Below are positions 24,819-32,890 of a stretch of DNA of 64,000 nt, piece after piece. Source of the DNA: G963717155 sp963717155 (lineage in GTDB: Bacteria; Actinomycetota; Thermoleophilia; Gaiellales; JALYLC01); NCBI GenBank assembly GCA_963717155.1, contig OY970326.1, positions 5,022,001 to 5,086,000 on the forward strand. The letters run 5' to 3'. Position 1 is the stretch's first letter; each line of letters begins with the position of its first letter. The position numbers were made by a program, and so were the translations under genes. The notes under the pieces were generated by a model. It had not been told where the DNA came from. It did not search any database and was given only the letters and a program-made list of their open reading frames with translations.

Positions 24819-25553
24819 GTGAGCACGGGCACGCTCTTCCTCTTCCTCGCAGCCTTCCTGGCCTGCGCGGTCGAGATGGTGGAGGCGCTCACGATCGTGA
24901 TCGCCGTGGGCGTCACCCGCAGCTGGCGCTCCACGCTGTACGGCGTCGCCGTGGCGTTTCTGGCGCTCGGCGTGATCGTCGCACTGCTCGGTCCTGCCCT
25001 GACCGCCCTGCCGATCAACGTGTTGCGGGTCGTCGTGGGCTCGCTGCTGCTGGTGTTCGGACTGCAGTGGCTGCGTAAGGCGATCCTGCGGGCGGGTGGC
25101 TACAAGGCGCTGCACGACGAGGACGCAATCTTCCGCCAGGAGGTCGCCGAGGCGCGTGCTGCTGGAGCCCTCGAGCACGAGCGGCTCGACTGGTACTCGT
25201 TCACGCTCGCATTCAAGGGCGTCTTCCTCGAGGGCCTCGAGGTCGCCTTCATCGTGCTCGCCTTCGGCAGCGCGCACCATCGCGGGATCGCGCTGGCCTC
25301 GCTGGCCGCAGGAGCCGCCCTGCTCGTCGTGGTCGTGGTGGGCCTGCTGGTCCGCGCTCCTCTCAGCCGCGTTCCGGAGAACGGGATGAAGTTCACGGTC
25401 GGCGCGCTCCTGACCACCTACGGCACGTTCTGGTCGGCGGAGGGCGCGGGCGTGTCCTGGCCGGGCGACGAGACGGCGCTGGTCGGCATCCTCGCGGTGA
25501 TGCTCGTCGGTTCCCTGGGGCTGGTCGCGGCCTTGAGACGGACCGTCCAGTGA
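24819..25553 (+). CDS. COG4280-like polytopic membrane protein
   Basis: This 244-aa protein has six or seven predicted helices. Two acidic motifs stand out in membrane segments: VEMVEALTIVIAVG (~18-31) and FLEGLEVAFIVLAFG (~140-154). They are symmetric E-x-x-E-A-L and E-G-L-E-V repeats reminiscent of FTR1 iron permeases and of UPF0016-type cation transporters. A cation-transport role is therefore plausible but not shown. Start is GTG 24819 with no clear ribosome site. The following small membrane gene overlaps by 4 bp and a cupredoxin gene lies downstream. Confidence 0.65.
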   Translation: MSTGTLFLFLAAFLACAVEMVEALTIVIAVGVTRSWRSTLYGVAVAFLALGVIVALLGPALTALPINVLRVVVGSLLLVFGLQWLRKAILRAGGYKALHDEDAIFRQEVAEARAAGALEHERLDWYSFTLAFKGVFLEGLEVAFIVLAFGSAHHRGIALASLAAGAALLVVVVVGLLVRAPLSRVPENGMKFTVGALLTTYGTFWSAEGAGVSWPGDETALVGILAVMLVGSLGLVAALRRTVQ

Positions 25554-25747
25554 GGGCGCTCAGGCGATTCGCGCGCTTCTGGTACGACTTCATCGTCGGC
25601 GACGACTGGCGGATCGCGATCGGCGTGATCGTCGCGCTCGGCGCGACCGCCGCCCTCGCACATCGCGGCTACGACGTCTGGTGGCTCATGCCGATCGCGG
25701 TCATCGGGCTCCTCGCGTACTCGATCGCCCGCATCGCACGCAGCTGA
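25550..25747 (+). CDS. Small two-helix membrane protein
   Basis: This 65-aa protein has a basic start (RALRRFARFWYDFIVGDDW), then two membrane helices (~22-38 and ~44-60). Its start GTG overlaps the stop of the COG4280-like gene (GTGA), so it is a likely partner subunit. I recognise no motif that gives a function. Confidence 0.6.
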   Translation: MRALRRFARFWYDFIVGDDWRIAIGVIVALGATAALAHRGYDVWWLMPIAVIGLLAYSIARIARS

Positions 25748-25778
25748 CGTTCGAATGTTGTCGGCGCGTGTACTTGGC

Positions 25779-25798
25779 TGCGCGGGCGAATCCGCGCA
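25779..25798 (+). terminator. Short hairpin after the membrane-protein pair
   Basis: A 7-bp stem TGCGCGG / CCGCGCA with a 6-nt loop lies 32 bp past the stop and 48 bp before the cupredoxin gene. It is a weak terminator candidate. Confidence 0.3.
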
Positions 25799-25846
25799 TC
25801 ACGAAGCCGCGTAACCCCGGGTGTTGCTTATCCAAAGGAGCGCACC

Positions 25847-26215
25847 ATGACTCGAAAGCCACTCGTCCTCGCCGTCGCTGCCGCGGCTGCGAGCCTCGTC
25901 CTCGCCGTCCCTGCGATGGCACGCCAGTCGGCGACGCCGCTCGCCGGGACGGTCGGACCTGGTTTCACGATCACGCTGACCAGCAGCGGGAAGAAGGTGT
26001 CGACGCTGAAGCCGGGGTCCTACAAGGTCACCGTCAACGACAAGGGGTCGATCCACGACTTCCACCTGTTCGGCCCCGGCGTGAACAAGGTGATCACGAC
26101 CGTCCCGTTCACGGGCACGAAGAGCGTGACGGTCACGCTCAAGAAGGGGACCTACACCTACCAGTGCGATCCCCACGCCGCAAGCGGCATGAAGGCCACC
26201 TTCAAGGTCAGCTGA
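25847..26215 (+). CDS. Exported plastocyanin-like cupredoxin
   Basis: This 122-aa protein has a signal peptide (~1-26) and a small beta-barrel with a full type-1 copper site: His73 in IHDFHLFG, Cys107, His110 and Met115 in YQCDPHAASGM. It should bind one copper outside the membrane and carry electrons or store copper. ATG 25847 has AAAGGAG at good spacing. The COG4280-like membrane proteins just upstream on the same strand suggest a metal-related module, but the gap of 99 bp allows separate control. Confidence 0.85.
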   Translation: MTRKPLVLAVAAAAASLVLAVPAMARQSATPLAGTVGPGFTITLTSSGKKVSTLKPGSYKVTVNDKGSIHDFHLFGPGVNKVITTVPFTGTKSVTVTLKKGTYTYQCDPHAASGMKATFKVS

Positions 26216-26230
26216 GCGGAACATCCAGCG

Positions 26231-26860
26231 TCACTGGTCGTCGCGGACGTCAGTGTCCGCGGCGGCCAACACGCGCCGGATGCCTCGGAGCCTGCGTCGA
26301 AGGTCCTGCGGCGTTCCGGAGTACAGCGGCGACCCGGCCTCGCTGACGAGCTGATGGACGAGCGCGACGCCGACGACCGACGTCTCCTCGCACTCGAGCA
26401 GCTCGATGACCTCCTCGATCTGAGGTCGCAGGTACGGAGCGCTACGGACCTGGGCGCGTGCCGCTCTCAGCGTGTCTACCATCGGCCCGGGCGCGGGGCG
26501 AAGGCAGAGAGCGAGCGTGCTCGCGAGCGTCTGGCGGGTCTTGCGGCTTGCGAGCGAGCAGAGCTGCGACGGCGCCAGCTCGGCGACGATGCGTGCGTCA
26601 CCGACCGCGACCGCGTCGATCGCGCTCTGGCGCACCGCTCCGACCGAGAGTGCGGCCAGTACCGCGAATAGGCCGGTCGCGAGCGCCGCACCGACGGCGA
26701 GCGCCTGGACGTCGACCTGCGTGAACTCGCCCGCCGCGAGGGCGAGCGCGAGGAGCGCGAGCGACACGGCGAGATGGCGGAACGCCACCCGTCGCGCGGC
26801 CATGCGCTGCTCGAGTGGATGCGAGATGTAGGCGTTGGTGATCATGAGCTCCGGCGCCAC
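26231..26860 (-). CDS. Two-helix membrane protein of unknown function
   Basis: This 209-aa protein has two membrane helices (~28-48 and ~53-75) followed by a ~130-residue cytoplasmic helical domain containing YLRPQIEEVIELLECEETSVVG. I recognise no family. It lies 41 bp downstream of the histidine kinase on the same strand and could be a co-transcribed signalling partner. Confidence 0.5.
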   Translation of the reverse strand: MAPELMITNAYISHPLEQRMAARRVAFRHLAVSLALLALALAAGEFTQVDVQALAVGAALATGLFAVLAALSVGAVRQSAIDAVAVGDARIVAELAPSQLCSLASRKTRQTLASTLALCLRPAPGPMVDTLRAARAQVRSAPYLRPQIEEVIELLECEETSVVGVALVHQLVSEAGSPLYSGTPQDLRRRLRGIRRVLAAADTDVRDDQ

Positions 26861-26901
26861 GCGACGCCCTCCTGCATGGTTCTACGAGCTCGCCACCCGT
26901 T

Positions 26902-27888
26902 CTATTCCGTCGATTCGCGCCCCGCGCACGGCACCTCGAGCCGTACTTCGACACCGCCATCGGGGCCGGGCTCGATGGCGAGCGCTCCTCCGACGAACAC
27001 GGCCCGCTCGCGCATGCCGCGAAGGCCGCCGTTCCCTTCGAGATCGCCGGATGCGATGCCGTGGCCGTCGTCGACGATCCGCATGATCACGCTGTCCTCC
27101 CCCTGCGACAGCGATAGCCGGACGCTCGCGGCATGCGCGTGTCGGGCCACGTTCGTGAGGCTCTCCTGCGCGACCCGGTACAACGCGAGCTCGGCCTGCG
27201 ACGTCAGGTGCGGGAGCGGCTGATCGAAGGAGCGCTCGACGGCGATTCCCGTGCGGCGAGCGAACCCGGCGGCCAGCTCGTTGAGCGCGCTCGGCAGACC
27301 CAGGTCGTCCAGCATCTGCGGGCGGAGCTCGAGCGCGATGCGTCTCACCTCCTCGAGCAGCTGACGCACGATGCGCTCCATCTCGGCGAGCTCTGCGCGC
27401 TGGCCCTCCGGGACGCTGTCGGTGATGGAGGCGAGCCACAGGAGCACCCCGGTGAGGCCCTGACCGACCTCGTCGTGCAGGCTCTGCGCGATCCGCAGCC
27501 GCTCGGCCTCCTGCGCCTCCAGCGCCCGCCGCCCGCTGGCGCGCCGCTCGGCCTCGAGCCGATCGAGCATCTCGTTGAAGGTGGTGATGAGCTCGGTGAG
27601 CTCGCGACTGCCGGTCGGCGGGAGGTGCGCGCCGGGTCGCAGCAGATCGACGTTCCGCATGCGCTCGGCGAGCTGCTCGAGCGGCGTGAAGACCGGTCGG
27701 AGCAGCAGGTAGTCGGCGACAACGACCACGGCCAGACCGGCGACGACGATCATCGCCTGGTAGAGCTGGATCGGATAGCTGATCGTGACGGGCGACCAGA
27801 TGAGCAGCGCCGCGACGATCACGAACAGCAGCGCGTTTGCGCCGAACACTCGCCAGAACAAGGAGATGCGGGTGAGCGCCCGAGCCAC
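26902..27888 (-). CDS. NarL-type sensor histidine kinase (HisKA_3), orphan
   Basis: This ~328-aa membrane kinase has two helices (~14-32 and ~43-62) enclosing a very short external loop, then HAMP (~62-115), HisKA_3 with phospho-acceptor His138 in AQSLHDEVGQGLTGVL, and HATPase_c with VAQESLTNVARHA and VDDGHG...GLRGM. Such kinases phosphorylate LuxR-type response regulators, but none is present nearby. I prefer GTG 27888, after which the sequence reads like a normal N-terminus. ATG 27957 would add 23 residues and leave only 36 bp to the divergent gene. Confidence 0.82.
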   Translation of the reverse strand: MARALTRISLFWRVFGANALLFVIVAALLIWSPVTISYPIQLYQAMIVVAGLAVVVVADYLLLRPVFTPLEQLAERMRNVDLLRPGAHLPPTGSRELTELITTFNEMLDRLEAERRASGRRALEAQEAERLRIAQSLHDEVGQGLTGVLLWLASITDSVPEGQRAELAEMERIVRQLLEEVRRIALELRPQMLDDLGLPSALNELAAGFARRTGIAVERSFDQPLPHLTSQAELALYRVAQESLTNVARHAHAASVRLSLSQGEDSVIMRIVDDGHGIASGDLEGNGGLRGMRERAVFVGGALAIEPGPDGGVEVRLEVPCAGRESTE

Positions 27889-27890
27889 GA

Positions 27891-27903
27891 GTACAAGTTG
27901 TAC
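27891..27903. promoter_or_regulatory. Perfect 13-bp palindrome before the kinase gene
   Basis: GTACAAGTTGTAC is perfectly symmetric around a central base. It ends 2 bp before the preferred kinase start and is a candidate operator or promoter part for the divergent pair. Confidence 0.35.
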
Positions 27904-27993
27904 CGCGAAGTGCCCCAGCTGATCGACATGCAACGCCGGGCGAATCCCAGTGCGCATAGCGTGCAGTGAGAGTGCGACGTGTCAGGAGGAGTG

Positions 27994-28236
27994 ATGAACG
28001 ACGATCAGATCCACGCGAACATCGAGAAGCTCGTGGCGGAGGAGCATGAGCTCTGGCAGCGCGAGGCAGCCGGCGAGGGAAACGAGGACGACCGTCGGCG
28101 CTCCGAGGCGCTGAAGATCTCGCTCGATCAGTGCTGGGACCTGCTCCGCCAGCGACGAGCGCTGCGCGACGCGCATCTCGACCCGGACTCGTCTGGCATC
28201 CGCCCGGCGAACGTGGTGGAGCACTACGAGCAGTAG
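27994..28236 (+). CDS. DUF2630 family protein
   Basis: This 80-aa soluble helical protein is typical of actinobacteria. It has the family opening NDDQIHANIEKLVAEEHELW, then EDDRRRSEALKISLDQCWDLLRQR, and an end resembling RPANVVEHYEQ. AGGAGG lies directly upstream of ATG 27994. The function of the family is not known. Confidence 0.85.
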   Translation: MNDDQIHANIEKLVAEEHELWQREAAGEGNEDDRRRSEALKISLDQCWDLLRQRRALRDAHLDPDSSGIRPANVVEHYEQ

Positions 28237-28293
28237 ATCGTTCGAACCGCGAGCGCCCGGTTCACGTACGCCGATGCGACGTGGACCGGGCGG

Positions 28294-28953
28294 TCAGCCG
28301 TCGCCTTCGCAGATCTGTGGAACGGTGCTCGTGGGCGTCTTGGCGGCGAGCCCGCCAAAGGGGTCGGTTTGCCCACAGGCGAGCGAGAGGTGGGTGCGCG
28401 CGTCGTACACCTTGAGGATCAGCACGTAGCTGCCGGATCCCTTTCGGAGGGGAATCCAGTCCGACCATCGGCTCGTGACCTGATCCTTGGGCGGCTTGAC
28501 GTCGTAGTCGCGTGTGGTTCCGACCACGTTGTTCGTTCTCGTGTCGACGATCTGACGCTCGAGCGTCAGCGACTTGCCGCGGTATCCGTTGATCTCGATG
28601 CGCGCGAAGATCGACGCGCCGACGACGGCGAGCTGCTTCTCGGTGAAGCCGAGCTTCGACTTGTCGGAGTAGTCGAGGAACTGGCCTTTCGTCGTCCGCG
28701 GGTTCAGCTTGACGCCGCTGATCCGCGCCGACTGCGGCGCGTCACTGCCGCCGCCCGGCCGCAGGCTCGGGACGAACAGGAACAGCAACCCGACCGTCCC
28801 GGACACCAGTCCCACGATCACCGTGGCCTGCTTGGCGAGCCGCATCGTGCGACCATCGCCCGAAGCTGCAGGCGTTGTTGGAGCGGCAGCTGCAGCGGCG
28901 GGGGCGGCGGCGGCCGCTCGCGTCGTCTTCTTGCGTCGCTGAGGCGCGGCCAT
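28294..28953 (-). CDS. Membrane-anchored protein with Ala-rich N-terminus
   Basis: This 219-aa protein has a basic, Ala-rich cytoplasmic start (~1-35), one membrane helix (VIVGLVSGTVGLLFLFVP, ~45-63) and an external beta-rich domain of ~150 residues with YVLILKVYDARTHLSLACGQTDPF near its end. It is the third gene of a minus-strand set following two secreted paralogues, 5 bp after the second. The family is not recognised. Confidence 0.6.
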   Translation of the reverse strand: MAAPQRRKKTTRAAAAAPAAAAAAPTTPAASGDGRTMRLAKQATVIVGLVSGTVGLLFLFVPSLRPGGGSDAPQSARISGVKLNPRTTKGQFLDYSDKSKLGFTEKQLAVVGASIFARIEINGYRGKSLTLERQIVDTRTNNVVGTTRDYDVKPPKDQVTSRWSDWIPLRKGSGSYVLILKVYDARTHLSLACGQTDPFGGLAAKTPTSTVPQICEGDG

Positions 28954-28958
28954 CCGGC

Positions 28959-30350
28959 TCAGCGTCCGATCTTGACTTCGGTCGTGAGCGTCCTGGACGC
29001 ACTGCCGGCCACGATCCGGACCTGGAGCCGGCAGCGGCCGGCCTTGAGCGCCTTCGGAACGCGGAGCTTGGCCAACGTACGTCCCGGGTGAAGCTTCCAG
29101 TCGGTGGAGGCGATGGTTCGACCGTGTCGCGACAGCCGGAGCGTCGCACGTGCGAGGCGGTCGACTACGAGCGTCACGACAACGACGCGATGGCCTGCCA
29201 GGCGTTTCGCAGCGGCCTGCTGGATCCTCGGGCTGAACGCGCTCGCGACGATCGCGGTGGTGACGGATGGGGTCGTCCCGGTTGTCCTCACGACCGGCGT
29301 CGTCGCGACGACCGTCGTGGTCGTCGTGGTCGTCGTGGTGCCGCCGGGACCGTCGAACACCGCCCCGACGCGTGTCTCGGAGCCGCCGCTGAACGTGCAC
29401 ACGGGATCGGTCGAGCAGACTCCTTCCCATCTGACGAAGTGCGAGCCCGGCTGGGCCTCAGCGGTCAGCGTGACCGGTGACTGGTATGAGACCGAGTCAC
29501 TCGTGCACTGCGTGCCGCAGTCGAGGTCGCCTCCGGTGACGCGACCGTGTCCCGAGCCAGTGAGCGCGATGTGCAGCCGGGCCGTGATGTTGAACGGGAA
29601 GCTCGGTGCGGCGAGCCCGTCGAATGCCAGGGTGGCGAACGTCCGGATGTTGTTCATCACGACCGTGCACTGCGGCGGGACACCGGCGACCGAAGAGCAC
29701 CCGGGTCCCCATGTGCCGCCCGGCTCTCCCACTGCTGCGAGCACGATGGAGGAGTCGGCCGGAAATGCGCCGTGGCATTCCGACGTGCCGTCCGGGAATG
29801 CGGTCGGGCCGCATGGAAGGGAGGCGAGCGTGCCTGTGGTGCTCACCACGCCCACGCTGCGCGTGCCGGCGACGCTTTCATCGAGGCCCACCTCGAGCTG
29901 CAGAGGGGTGAAGACCGCGCCGACCCAGTCGAGGTCGCCGTCAGGAGTGAAGGTGCAGGGGCCGGTCCCGACGCATTCGGACCGAGTCCACCGCACGAAC
30001 GACGGATCCGGAACGGGAAAGTCGGGCAGCGCGGCCTGCTCCAGCGGGACGAGCAACTGCGCGTCGGGCTCGGGTGACGCCGTGACCGTGACGGGGGTGC
30101 CGGCAGCGACTTCCACACGGCACGCGTCCTCGTTGTCGATGACATACAGGAAGTCGCACGTACCCACGGGCGCTCCGTTCTGCGTCACGTCGATCCTTCC
30201 TTGCCCGGCAGGCCAGAGGCGCAGCGTCAGGGGGTCGGGCGTCGCACCCTGGGCGACGACGCTTTGCGACGCGCGAACACCTCCGAGCAGCAGGCCTGAC
30301 AGCAGCACCATCACGACCGCCCGCCTCGCCCGGTTGCTGCCGTGCGCCAT
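28959..30350 (-). CDS. Secreted Cys/Thr-rich repeat protein (paralogue B)
   Basis: This 463-aa exported protein has a signal peptide or anchor (~10-32), then repeated beta modules in which a hydrophobic strand ends in FVRW, followed by a short Cys-x-G-x-x-x-Cys loop and V-x-A-x-F, i.e. ECVGTGPCTFTPDGDLDWVGAVF and VCSTDPVCTFSG...VGAVF, resembling bacterial Ig-like/InlB-type B-repeats. A poly-Thr linker leads to an ~80-residue C-terminal domain (HRVVVVTLVVDRLARATLRL...KIGR). It is a tandem duplicate of the gene upstream. Ligand or role unknown. Confidence 0.7.
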   Translation of the reverse strand: MAHGSNRARRAVVMVLLSGLLLGGVRASQSVVAQGATPDPLTLRLWPAGQGRIDVTQNGAPVGTCDFLYVIDNEDACRVEVAAGTPVTVTASPEPDAQLLVPLEQAALPDFPVPDPSFVRWTRSECVGTGPCTFTPDGDLDWVGAVFTPLQLEVGLDESVAGTRSVGVVSTTGTLASLPCGPTAFPDGTSECHGAFPADSSIVLAAVGEPGGTWGPGCSSVAGVPPQCTVVMNNIRTFATLAFDGLAAPSFPFNITARLHIALTGSGHGRVTGGDLDCGTQCTSDSVSYQSPVTLTAEAQPGSHFVRWEGVCSTDPVCTFSGGSETRVGAVFDGPGGTTTTTTTTTVVATTPVVRTTGTTPSVTTAIVASAFSPRIQQAAAKRLAGHRVVVVTLVVDRLARATLRLSRHGRTIASTDWKLHPGRTLAKLRVPKALKAGRCRLQVRIVAGSASRTLTTEVKIGR

Positions 30351-30354
30351 CGCC

Positions 30355-31683
30355 TCAGCGTCCGATCTTGACCGCAGTGGTGAATGTCCGCACGGCAGTG
30401 CTAGCGACGACCCGCACCTGGAGCTTGGCGCGGCCGGGTATCAGCGTCCTGGGAACGCGCAGCCTCGCGAGCGTCCGTCCCGTGCGCAGGTTCCAGTGCG
30501 TGGTGGCGCGGGCTCGCCCGTTGCGCAGGAGGCGGAGGGTCGCGAACGCCGGGCGGTCGACGACGAGCGTCGCGACCACGACTCGATGGCCGCCGATGTG
30601 TTGCATGACGGCCTTCTGAAGCCTCGGCCTGAACGCTGCGGTCGTCGTGACGGTGGGCGGCGGCGGCGGGGGCGCCGTCGTACGGTCGAAGATCGCCTTC
30701 ACGCCCGTCGCGGATCCCGCGTCGAAGGAGCAGACCGGACTCGTGGAGCAGACACCCTGCCAGCCGACGAAGTGCGAGTCCGAGGCAGCGGTTGCGTTGA
30801 GGGTGACGGGGGACTGGTAGGCGAGCTTCTTCGTGCAGTCGCTCCCGCAGTCGAAGCCGGTTCCGGTGACCCGTCCGGTGCCCGAACCGCCGAGCGAGAC
30901 GCGCACCTGGGGCGTGATGTTGAAGGGGAATGGGAAGGGATTTCCGTCGCCTGGGAAGCCGACCACCGCGAACGTCCGGATGTTGCTCATCGTGACGGTG
31001 CAGCGGGGGCTCGTCGGGTTGCCGCCCTCCGGGGCGCACCCCTGGCTCCACGTCGTCGGGCCCGGGTCTTCCATCCCCGGCGTGGCCTCGAGCACGACCG
31101 ACGAGTCCGCCGTGTAGAGACCGTGGCAGGTCGTCATCGCGTTCATGAAGAACACCGTGTCGTCGCACGAGAGCGCGTCGGCGTCGGCCGCGTCAACGAC
31201 CAGGCCATATCCGACGACTCCGACCTCCAGCTCGAGTGGAGTGAAGATCGCCTCGACCCAGTCCCCGTCCTCGGGGGTGTAGGTGCACGGGCCCGTGCCG
31301 TCGCATCCGAACACGCTCCAGCGAACGAACGCCGGATCAGCGACCGGGTAGTCGGGCGCCTTGAGCTTCTCGTCGTCGGTGAGCGTCGCCGCTGGTTCGG
31401 GGACAGCGGTGAGCGTGACCGGGACACCCGCTGCGACCTGCACCTCGCACCGCGAGCCCATGTCGAGGATGACGGTGAAGTCGCACGAGCTGACGTTGAC
31501 ACCGTTCTGCGCGACGTCGATCCGCCCCTGGCCGGCCGGCCAGAGATCCAGGGCGATCTGGCCCGGTGTCGCACCCTCGGCGACCATCGCGCGGGAGGCT
31601 CGCACGCCGACGAGGAGAAGGCCGGCGAGGATCACCGTTCCCAGCGTTCGTGCGATCGCGTGCCACGCATGCCTGTTCGGCAC
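30355..31683 (-). CDS. Secreted Cys/Thr-rich repeat protein (paralogue A)
   Basis: This 442-aa protein shares the same plan as its downstream neighbour: signal peptide, LWPAGQGRIDV module, Cys-bracketed GCDGTGPCTYTP and VCSTSPVCSFD repeats, Pro/Thr linker and the same C-terminal domain ending in TTAVKIGR. Paralogues are 4 bp apart, so they arose by tandem duplication and are co-transcribed. Both are probably exposed at the cell surface. The ATG follows a GGGAGG-rich stretch. Confidence 0.7.
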   Translation of the reverse strand: MPNRHAWHAIARTLGTVILAGLLLVGVRASRAMVAEGATPGQIALDLWPAGQGRIDVAQNGVNVSSCDFTVILDMGSRCEVQVAAGVPVTLTAVPEPAATLTDDEKLKAPDYPVADPAFVRWSVFGCDGTGPCTYTPEDGDWVEAIFTPLELEVGVVGYGLVVDAADADALSCDDTVFFMNAMTTCHGLYTADSSVVLEATPGMEDPGPTTWSQGCAPEGGNPTSPRCTVTMSNIRTFAVVGFPGDGNPFPFPFNITPQVRVSLGGSGTGRVTGTGFDCGSDCTKKLAYQSPVTLNATAASDSHFVGWQGVCSTSPVCSFDAGSATGVKAIFDRTTAPPPPPPTVTTTAAFRPRLQKAVMQHIGGHRVVVATLVVDRPAFATLRLLRNGRARATTHWNLRTGRTLARLRVPRTLIPGRAKLQVRVVASTAVRTFTTAVKIGR

Positions 31684-31779
31684 GGAGCTCCCCCCTCCCT
31701 CGTGCGAATCATCTCAAAGTTGATCCCACCCCGCAATGGGTTGAGCCCCCAGGCCCGGCTCTGATACGTGATGCCGGAA

Positions 31780-32079
31780 CTACGGCTTGCGTGCGTGCAC
31801 GCGAAGACGTGCGCACTGCGAGGCCAGGTCGCGGTCGCCGGCAGGCGCCCGGCGGCAGAACGCCACGGCGTCCTTGCCGCAGTACGTGTAGGTCGCCGCT
31901 CCCATGAATCCAGGTCGCCGCGTGCTGACGCAGCGGGCGTCGGCACTCGAGCTCGAGCCGTCACCCATCAGAACGAATGCCCCGACGGCGCACAGCAGCA
32001 GCGCGCACGCGAGCAGCCCGAGGAACCAGCGGTCGCGCGCACCGATTCGCCGCTGGAAGCGCCTGGACTCGGTGGGCAC
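31780..32079 (-). CDS. Small single-pass membrane or exported protein
   Basis: This 99-aa protein has a basic start, one hydrophobic helix (WFLGLLACALLLCAVGAFVLM, ~18-38) and an external part with four cysteines (ARCVS, YTYCGK, AFCRR, SQCAR) that could form two disulfides. The family is not recognised. It lies 13 bp after the UspA gene on the same strand. Confidence 0.5.
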   Translation of the reverse strand: MPTESRRFQRRIGARDRWFLGLLACALLLCAVGAFVLMGDGSSSSADARCVSTRRPGFMGAATYTYCGKDAVAFCRRAPAGDRDLASQCARLRVHARKP

Positions 32080-32092
32080 GTCCCTGCCGAGC

Positions 32093-32776
32093 CTACAGGC
32101 CGAAGCCGAAGCGCACCGCGACGCCTCGCGGAAGGACGACCACGGGGCAGCGGGAGAGCTCGATCAGGTACTCGGCCGCCGCGCTGATCGTGACCCGGCC
32201 CGTGACCGTGCCGGGCTTGGAACCCACGACCACCAGGTCGACGTTGCCGTTCGGGCGCAGCGTGACGGTGCCGCCCAGATCCGACGCGATCCCCTCCGCT
32301 GTCTCGAGCGTGCAGGGGTCGCCGTCCTCGCCGATCGGCGCGATCGCGCGGATCTCGAAATCGCTGCGCTCGGCGAACCCGGCCGGGGCGAACGCCAGCG
32401 CGACCGGCCCGCCGTCGAGCAGTCGCCGTGCGGAGGCCTGCGGGTCGACGTGTCCCGGTGCCGTCCGATACTCGGAGCCGAACACGATCACGTCCGCGTG
32501 CTCGGCGACCGCGAGCTGGCGGAGCCCCTCCGGCGTGGACGCGCTGAGGACGACGTGGCGCGGGATGCCCTCGTCCCCGAGGGCGGTCGCGCCGGCCTCG
32601 AGAAGAGCCTCGGCCTCCTGCTCGGCGAGCCGCTCGCGACCGCTCTTGGCCTCGTGCGCATGGCGGACGTAGGCAAGCTCGAGCGTCGCGCCCGCGCTCG
32701 CGAGCAGGCTCCCGAGCGCGAGCGCGTCGCGGTCGTTGTCGGTGCCGTCGTAGGAGACGATGATCTTCGTGGCCAT
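32093..32776 (-). CDS. Universal stress protein (UspA) family, tandem-domain like
   Basis: This 227-aa protein has a first UspA half (~1-145) beginning KIIVSYDGTDNDRDALALG and including ADVIVFGSEYRTAPGHV, where ATP-binding types have GSRG. A shorter second half ends VVVGSKPGTVTGRVTIS...CPVVVLPRG, the standard G-x2-G-x9-G-S/T-type nucleotide-binding end. It is probably nucleotide-binding and stress-related. GAGAGGAC precedes the ATG. It lies downstream of amt but beyond a strong terminator, so it may be separately transcribed. Confidence 0.8.
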   Translation of the reverse strand: MATKIIVSYDGTDNDRDALALGSLLASAGATLELAYVRHAHEAKSGRERLAEQEAEALLEAGATALGDEGIPRHVVLSASTPEGLRQLAVAEHADVIVFGSEYRTAPGHVDPQASARRLLDGGPVALAFAPAGFAERSDFEIRAIAPIGEDGDPCTLETAEGIASDLGGTVTLRPNGNVDLVVVGSKPGTVTGRVTISAAAEYLIELSRCPVVVLPRGVAVRFGFGL

Positions 32777-32844
32777 CGGGGTCCTCTCGGTCTGCCTCTG
32801 GCAGGGGTCGAAGGAGCAACGGGTGGGCGTGCAGGAGAGGGCGA

Positions 32845-32878
32845 CGGGGATCGCAGGACGTGGCGCCTGCGATCCCCG
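32845..32878 (-). terminator. Terminator hairpin after amt
   Basis: A perfect 13-bp stem CGGGGATCGCAGG / CCTGCGATCCCCG with an 8-nt loop lies 13 bp past the amt stop. It separates amt from uspA. Confidence 0.65.
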
Positions 32879-32890
32879 CCATTGTCGCGC

